From positions 1 to 37,688 of the forward strand of contig JAJTDX010000005.1 of the NCBI GenBank assembly GCA_021298235.1: DNA of 37,688 nucleotides, given 5' to 3'. Both the position numbers and the translations under genes were made by a program. The notes under the pieces were generated by a model. The model did no database searches and was not told where the DNA came from. It worked only from the letters and a program-made list of their open reading frames with translations. Shown piece by piece: positions 33,236-37,688 of the stretch. The DNA comes from Cryomorphaceae bacterium. Its GTDB lineage: Bacteria; Bacteroidota; Bacteroidia; Flavobacteriales; Crocinitomicaceae. Within the stretch, counting starts at the first letter, position 1, and each line of letters starts with the position of its first letter.

Positions 33236-35016
33236 TGGTATGGAATGAACAAAAGGCAATGTGGTTGCTTCGGAGCGCCACACTCTTTTTTACCAGTCTA
33301 TGGTTGCTTTATGTAGGTTTTTCCGGTGAAGTTCCCGCTGATCCGGGAGACGGGGTAATGCACTTTTTTTATGCGCAGGCCTCGTGGTCTGATCCATCAC
33401 TTTTTCTTCATCATTGGGGAAAACCGCTGTTTATTCTACTATCCTCAGGTTTCGCTCAATTCGGATTTTCAGGCATGATCGTGTTCAATGTAGTCGTATT
33501 TGCTGCAACGGTTTGGACAGGTTACCAGATCCTAGACCAGTATCGGTGTAGCAGGTGGTTGCAAAGCATTTTCCCCCTTCTCCTGGTGTTGGCCAATGAC
33601 TTCACTGTAACCATCGTTGGTGGACTGACGGAACCGCTTTTCAATCTTGTACTTGTTTTCGCATATTTCCTTTTTCTTAAGGGACGATATGGCCTGTTCG
33701 CCGTGCTTATTTCGTTTCTGCCCTTTTTGAGAAGTGAAGGCCAACTAGTGATTCTCATTGCTCTTGCTCTTCTTTTATGGAAACATGCCTTTAGGGAAAG
33801 TAGTTTGTTGCTATCTGGATTTCTTATTTATGCCCTTGTCGGAGTTATGGCATCAAAAAGTTTTTGGTGGTACTTTACGGAAAGCCCCTATCATATGAGC
33901 AATGGGATTTATGGCAAAGGCACTTGGGATCACTACCTTATTTCGTACAAGGCCTATCTCGGAAATGCCGGATTGGTTGTTTTTATTCTTGGAACGGTTT
34001 CCTTTACCATACAGCTGATTCGAAGGCAATACCAAAACGTATTATTACCCGAATTTCTTCTAGCATTTGGGGTGTTCCTTGGAGTTTTGGCAGCCCACTC
34101 TTATTTCTGGGCGACCGGTCAAAATGGTTCGATTGGACTTACACGTATTGCCACACAGGGCATGCCGCTCTTTCTTTTGGTTCAACTTTCCCTGATTTCG
34201 AAATTCTCTTTTTTAAACGATTCACGCTCCCGCCTTTTTGGAGTGGGGGCGCTGTTTCTAGCACTGGCCGTGCTTAAGTCACCGCATTTCCCCGTGAAAG
34301 CTGGTCCTATGGAAAAACAGCTCCTGAAGGCTGCCGATTTTCTTAAGAAGAAAACCCCACATCGGTACAAAGTGCTTTACCATTATCCATTGTTGGTATT
34401 TGCCTATGGAGAAAATCCATTCATTGGTGGGAATAGATTGAGACATTCCTATTTTCATGACTTTCACAAGCGTCTCGATACAGAGATTTTGCTTGGAGAT
34501 TTCATCGTTTGGGATAGCCATTTTGGTCCTGTAGAAGCAGGATTGCCTCTGGATACGCTGAGGAGGCACGAAGAGTTTGTTCTGGTGCATGAATTTCTCT
34601 TCACACAAGGAGATGCTTCTCAGGGTGGGGTGAAGGTCTTTCAGTATATTCCACGTTCGAAGCAAGTTTCTGTTAACCAAAAAATTACGAATGTAAAGCT
34701 TGAGCCAATTAATGTAGATCCCAAAAAGGAATTTATATCTATTCTGGAAAAGGTCTCAAATCCAAAGAAAGACGTGTCTTTGACCTTAGTAATAAGTACA
34801 GAAACCCAAGGCTTAAAGTTGATTTACGACCACAATCACGGGGAACAATATAGCGCCAGTGACCTTTTTCCGGGCAAAAAGCAAGAGTTCACCTTCGAAT
34901 GGTCCTCGGAAGGATATACGGATGTTTATATCTGGAATCCTGAACGAACTTCAGGAATCGTGTCCCTAGAAAGTATTCTGGTGAAAGAGCATGTGTTTCA
35001 TCCGGTGATGAAGTGA
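33235..35016 (+). CDS. Polytopic membrane protein, GT-C glycosyltransferase-like
   Basis: A 593-residue protein with about ten hydrophobic segments in residues 10-365 and a soluble, beta-rich C-terminal part (~370-593). The layout recalls GT-C enzymes that use lipid-linked sugars: acidic residues in the first outer loop (EVPADPGDGVMHFFYAQ), then GGLTEPLFNLVLVFAYFLFL with a T/S-E-P motif, and a helix beginning LPFLRSEGQLVIL, where R-x-EG is common in PMT/PIG-M-like proteins. Sequence similarity to a named family is too weak for me to name it. The start shares a base with the scoB stop, so it is translationally linked. With the nearby acyltransferase, it suggests an envelope-glycan function. 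Confidence 0.65.
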   Translation: MVWNEQKAMWLLRSATLFFTSLWLLYVGFSGEVPADPGDGVMHFFYAQASWSDPSLFLHHWGKPLFILLSSGFAQFGFSGMIVFNVVVFAATVWTGYQILDQYRCSRWLQSIFPLLLVLANDFTVTIVGGLTEPLFNLVLVFAYFLFLKGRYGLFAVLISFLPFLRSEGQLVILIALALLLWKHAFRESSLLLSGFLIYALVGVMASKSFWWYFTESPYHMSNGIYGKGTWDHYLISYKAYLGNAGLVVFILGTVSFTIQLIRRQYQNVLLPEFLLAFGVFLGVLAAHSYFWATGQNGSIGLTRIATQGMPLFLLVQLSLISKFSFLNDSRSRLFGVGALFLALAVLKSPHFPVKAGPMEKQLLKAADFLKKKTPHRYKVLYHYPLLVFAYGENPFIGGNRLRHSYFHDFHKRLDTEILLGDFIVWDSHFGPVEAGLPLDTLRRHEEFVLVHEFLFTQGDASQGGVKVFQYIPRSKQVSVNQKITNVKLEPINVDPKKEFISILEKVSNPKKDVSLTLVISTETQGLKLIYDHNHGEQYSASDLFPGKKQEFTFEWSSEGYTDVYIWNPERTSGIVSLESILVKEHVFHPVMK

Positions 35017-35634
35017 TCAACGGTAGAAGTTCATTTCATCGATGTACTTATGCACCGGTTCAGTAAGCAGGTAGCGCACATCTTTTCCTTCTTTAATCGC
35101 TTGACGGATAAAACTGGCTGATACCTTCATTACAGGAGCGTCTTGGCAGATAATGACGTTGGGGTGCGCAGCAAACCCATTCTTCAAGGTCGCAGGATCG
35201 ATATGCGTAAGTTCGTCCTCTTCCTGTAGGGTAAGCACTCTCGGATACACATAGATCTTGTGCTGCTGAAGGAGAATCTCATGGTTGTACCATTTGTGCA
35301 AGGTGCGAAGGTTGTCTTCTCCCATGATCAGAGAGAATTCGTGTTCGGGATGTTTCTCCTTTAGATAGGCCAGTGTGGTCACCGTGTAACTTGGCTTGGG
35401 TAAGTGAAACTCGATGTCACTTGCACGTAATTTAAAATTGTCATCAATAGCGGTGCGAACCAATGCTAGTCGATGATAATCCGCTAATAGTGTTGATTTC
35501 TCTTTCAACGGATTTTGTGGAGTTACTACGAGCCATACCTGATCAAGTCCAGTGTATTCGGCCATGTAATTTGCAATGACCAAATGTCCAATGTGAATAG
35601 GATTGTAAGTCCCGAAGTAGAGTCCGATTTTCAT
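35017..35634 (-). CDS. nadD: Nicotinate-nucleotide adenylyltransferase
   Basis: Joins nicotinate mononucleotide and ATP to give deamido-NAD in cytoplasmic NAD synthesis. The product has 205 residues. The nucleotidyltransferase motif is GLYFGTYNPIHIGHLVIANY (4-23) with the H-x-GH signature. Further marks are VWLVVTPQNPLKEKS, the substrate segment FSLIMGEDNLRTLHKWYN, and VSASFIRQAIKEGKDVRYLL near 174-193, the counterpart of the ISSTxIR motif. It overlaps gmk by 4 bp and is the last gene of yicC-gmk-nadD. It converges on the GT-C-like gene with no gap. Confidence 0.97.
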   Translation of the reverse strand: MKIGLYFGTYNPIHIGHLVIANYMAEYTGLDQVWLVVTPQNPLKEKSTLLADYHRLALVRTAIDDNFKLRASDIEFHLPKPSYTVTTLAYLKEKHPEHEFSLIMGEDNLRTLHKWYNHEILLQQHKIYVYPRVLTLQEEDELTHIDPATLKNGFAAHPNVIICQDAPVMKVSASFIRQAIKEGKDVRYLLTEPVHKYIDEMNFYR

Positions 35635-36209
35635 GAGCTCAGGAAATCTGAAACAATGGTTTTTGCTGCAGCTATGGCTTTATCCAGATCATCATTGATC
35701 AGCACATGATCGAATTCGCTGGCAGCACCTAGTTCTTTTCGCGCTTTGGCCATGCGCTGAGCGATCTTGTCTTCGGTTTCTGTACTTCTGAAGCGCAGTC
35801 GGCGCTCCAACTCGTCATAACTCGGAGGTTGAACAAATATCGCCAACGCATTCGCGCCAAAGATCTGTTTCAAATTCAGTCCTCCTACAACATCTACATC
35901 AAAAATCACGGCATTTCCTTTTTTCCAAATGCGTTCTACTTCGGAACGAAGGGTGCCATAGAAATTATTCGTATAAACCTCTTCCCATTCTACGAACGCA
36001 TTTTCTTCAATCTTTTTTTGAAAACCTTCGATGCCCAGAAAATGATAATCTTTTCCGTCTTTTTCAGTTGGTCTGGGATCACGACTGCATGCAGAAACGG
36101 AAAACTCCATGTCTAGGTCTGAATCCAGTAAGGCATGAACGATTGTTGTTTTTCCGGCACCTGAAGGAGCAGAGAAAATAACGCATTTGCCTTGTATTTC
36201 TGTTTGCAC
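35631..36209 (-). CDS. gmk: Guanylate kinase
   Basis: Phosphorylates GMP to GDP with ATP. The product has 192 residues, close to the usual ~200. The P-loop is APSGAGKTT (14-22). GMP-binding features are SACSRDPRPTEKDGKDYHFL split around DPRP, the VEWEEVYTNNFYGT segment, and the FDVDVVGGLNLKQIF strand-loop. The lid region is RRLRFRSTETEDKIAQRM, followed by FDHVLINDDLDKA. It starts 8 bp after yicC and overlaps nadD by 4 bp. The yicC-gmk linkage is very widespread in bacteria. Confidence 0.97.
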   Translation of the reverse strand: MQTEIQGKCVIFSAPSGAGKTTIVHALLDSDLDMEFSVSACSRDPRPTEKDGKDYHFLGIEGFQKKIEENAFVEWEEVYTNNFYGTLRSEVERIWKKGNAVIFDVDVVGGLNLKQIFGANALAIFVQPPSYDELERRLRFRSTETEDKIAQRMAKARKELGAASEFDHVLINDDLDKAIAAAKTIVSDFLSS

Positions 36210-36217
36210 GATTGGGA

Positions 36218-37081
36218 TTATAAGGTATTTAGAACTTGTTCCTTGATCTTTTCCAACGCATCTTTCATTCCAACGACCAACTTCTGCATTTCTACATGGT
36301 TGCTTTTACTTCCTAACGTATTGATTTCCCTTCCAATTTCTTGTGAAATAAAACCAAGTTTTTTTCCCGAGTTGGGGGTACTTAGCGTTTGCATGAAATA
36401 ATCGAGATGATTCGTGAGACGCATTTTCTCCTCGGAAACGTCCATCTTTTCAATGTAAAAGATCATCTCCTGCTCTAATCGATTCTGATCCGGTTGTGCT
36501 TGCAATTCTTCCAATCCTTTTCGAATGCGATCTTTGACTGTTTCGATGCGTTCCTGTTCGTATTGAGGAATACCTGCAAGAAATGAACGGATATCTCCGA
36601 TTCTTACTGAAAATTCATTTTCGAGCGCCTTGCCTTCCTGACGGCGAAAAGTATTCAGGGCATCGCAGGCTTGTTTTGTAAGATCAAGGATCCAGGTTTT
36701 CTCTGCTTCGCTCAGTTCTTCACGTTCATTATTATAGATGTCAGGCATCCGAAGGATGAGGCTTAGATAGTCCTCGGTCTTTCCGCCGATCAGTGTATTG
36801 ACTTCTTGAAGATCTCTGAAATAGGCTTTTGCCAAGTCTTTATTGATCGAAACAGACTTCGTGTCTCCCGTACTATCGATCTGAACAATCAGGTCTATTT
36901 TGCCCCGATCAAGGTGCTCTGCAATAAGGTTTCGGATATGAGGTTCCAACTCTTTGTAGGTGGATGCCAACCGCATGTTCAGGTCAAGAGATTTGCTGTT
37001 CAGGGAACGTAGCTCAATCGTGACTTTTTTCCCTTCAAATGTACCGGAAACCTTACCGAAACCGGTCATGGACATCAACAT
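36218..37081 (-). CDS. yicC: YicC family endoribonuclease
   Basis: A 287-residue cytoplasmic protein. Family marks are the opening MLMSMTGFGK (the typical xSMTGFG start, which supports the ATG at 37081), IELRSLNSKSLDLNMRLAST (22-41), RGKIDLIVQID, and the C-terminal half with KMDVSEEKMRLTNHLDYF, GKKLGFISQEIGREINTLGS and KSNHVEMQKLVVGMKDALEKI-KEQVLN. E. coli YicC is an endoribonuclease that takes part in decay of the small RNA RyhB. It leads the yicC-gmk-nadD operon and is divergent from the DUF4286 gene. Confidence 0.95.
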   Translation of the reverse strand: MLMSMTGFGKVSGTFEGKKVTIELRSLNSKSLDLNMRLASTYKELEPHIRNLIAEHLDRGKIDLIVQIDSTGDTKSVSINKDLAKAYFRDLQEVNTLIGGKTEDYLSLILRMPDIYNNEREELSEAEKTWILDLTKQACDALNTFRRQEGKALENEFSVRIGDIRSFLAGIPQYEQERIETVKDRIRKGLEELQAQPDQNRLEQEMIFYIEKMDVSEEKMRLTNHLDYFMQTLSTPNSGKKLGFISQEIGREINTLGSKSNHVEMQKLVVGMKDALEKIKEQVLNTL

Positions 37082-37097
37082 AGCCTTAATTTTTCTT

Positions 37098-37127
37098 CAA
37101 AAGTAGGAAAAAATGCCGACAGGCATT
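37098..37127 (-). promoter_or_regulatory. yicC -7 box preceded by a terminator-like hairpin
   Basis: On the minus strand TACTTTTG (plus 37098-37105) fits the -7 consensus and would start transcription near 37091. Just upstream, AATGCC-TGTC-GGCATT (plus 37112-37127) followed by T-rich sequence has the form of a small minus-strand terminator, placed where a -33 box would be. No good -33 box was found. Confidence 0.4.
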
Positions 37128-37173
37128 GGACGACAATCAAGGCGCATGTTTCTAAATGAACTACTTTTGAATC

Positions 37174-37488
37174 ATGATCTTGTATAATGTCACAGTCAGC
37201 ATCGATCCAGAAATAGGAGAAGAATGGCTACATTGGATGCGCACTCAACACATACCTGATGTTATGGCAACGGGATGTTTTGTCGAAAGTCGGATCTCCC
37301 GCATTCACGGGGAGGAAGAGGGAGGACTTACTTACTCTATCATGTACCTCTGTAAGGATCAGCAAAAAATGGACGAATACAGAGACCTACATGCTCCTTT
37401 ACTTCAAAAAGATCACAGTGATCGGTATGCGGGAAAATTTGCGGCTTTCAGAACGTTTCTTTCTGTAATTGAAGAGTTTCGCCCATGA
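37174..37488 (+). CDS. DUF4286 family protein
   Basis: A 104-residue cytoplasmic protein with a ferredoxin-like alpha/beta pattern typical of DUF4286: MILYNVTVSIDPEIGEEWLH, WMRTQHIPDVMATGCFVESR, TYSIMYLCKDQQKMDEYRD, and LLQKDHSDRYAGKFAAFRTF. The biochemical role is unknown. Its stop overlaps the rsmA start by 4 bp, which suggests co-translation and a link to ribosome assembly (inference). A TACTTTTG box lies at 37162-37169, only 4 bp before the ATG, without a matching -33 box. Confidence 0.85.
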   Translation: MILYNVTVSIDPEIGEEWLHWMRTQHIPDVMATGCFVESRISRIHGEEEGGLTYSIMYLCKDQQKMDEYRDLHAPLLQKDHSDRYAGKFAAFRTFLSVIEEFRP

Positions 37489-37688
37489 GTGTTCGTGCTA
37501 AAAAACACCTCGGACAACATTTTCTTACAGACAAGAACATTTGTCGCAAGATCGCAGGACACTATGGTGCTCATCATGGATGTAGACGTGTGCTTGAGAT
37601 CGGTCCCGGAATGGGCGCACTCACAGAGTTCTTGCTGGAACGTGAGGATCTTGAGGTCTCCGTACTGGATGTGGATGGGGAGTCGGTC
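37485..37688 (+). CDS. rsmA: 16S rRNA (adenine-1518/1519-N6) dimethyltransferase, 5' part
   Basis: The first 68 codons are in the window; the gene continues past the right edge. The start MSVRAKKHLGQHFLTDKNIC has the KKxLGQHFL signature of RsmA/KsgA, and VLEIGPGMGALTEFLL (~36-51) is SAM-binding motif I. The enzyme dimethylates two adjacent adenines in helix 45 of 16S rRNA late in 30S assembly. It is translationally coupled to the DUF4286 gene. Confidence 0.96.
   Translation, partial: MSVRAKKHLGQHFLTDKNICRKIAGHYGAHHGCRRVLEIGPGMGALTEFLLEREDLEVSVLDVDGESV

Overview
The window looks like a chromosomal segment of a Bacteroidota bacterium, most likely order Flavobacteriales. The reasons are cargo proteins with type IX secretion (T9SS) C-terminal signals of both type A and type B, a PorP/SprF-family protein, a YtxJ bacillithiol-linked protein, several Bacteroidota-type promoters (TTG, about 18-19 bp, then TAnnTTTG), and genes without clear Shine-Dalgarno sequences. 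No species is assigned.

Layout. (1) 1-6.7 kb is cell surface and secretion: an outer-membrane barrel protein with at least seven ~93-residue repeats (its C-terminus lies beyond the left edge), a type B T9SS cargo overlapping its probable PorP/SprF partner, and a convergent type A cargo. (2) 6.8-9.9 kb holds an OmpA-family lipoprotein, two overlapping DUF4230 genes and two related small Ig-like lipoproteins. (3) 10.0-14.3 kb is housekeeping: pheS, ytxJ, glutaminyl-peptide cyclotransferase and uvrC. (4) 14.3-17.2 kb is an accessory island: a complete hipB-hipA toxin-antitoxin pair bracketed by direct copies of a repeat rich in CTCTCNCTCT-type and AGGAGTC motifs, with palindromes that look like operators. 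(5) 17.2-20.7 kb holds a cell-wall amidase, an SSB-like protein, tRNA-Asn(GUU), a two-helix membrane protein and a transglutaminase-like protein. (6) 20.7-30.6 kb is purH, then the rod-shape cluster mreB-mreC-mreD-mrdA-rodA and a class A penicillin-binding protein. A terminator-like hairpin sits between mreB and mreC. (7) 30.6-35.0 kb holds the two subunits of a 3-oxoacid CoA-transferase, separated by an acyltransferase-3 gene and followed by a GT-C-like membrane protein. (8) 35.0-37.7 kb holds yicC-gmk-nadD on the minus strand, divergent from a DUF4286 gene and the start of rsmA.

The strongest functional units are the T9SS cargo/PorP pair, the autoregulated HipBA module and the elongasome cluster, whose products build the lateral cell wall together. 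Nothing in the window is an unmistakably new defence or mobile system. The best candidates for follow-up are the repeat-bracketed hipBA island with its palindromes, the barrel-plus-repeat surface protein, the DUF4230 pair, and the CoA-transferase operon split by envelope genes.
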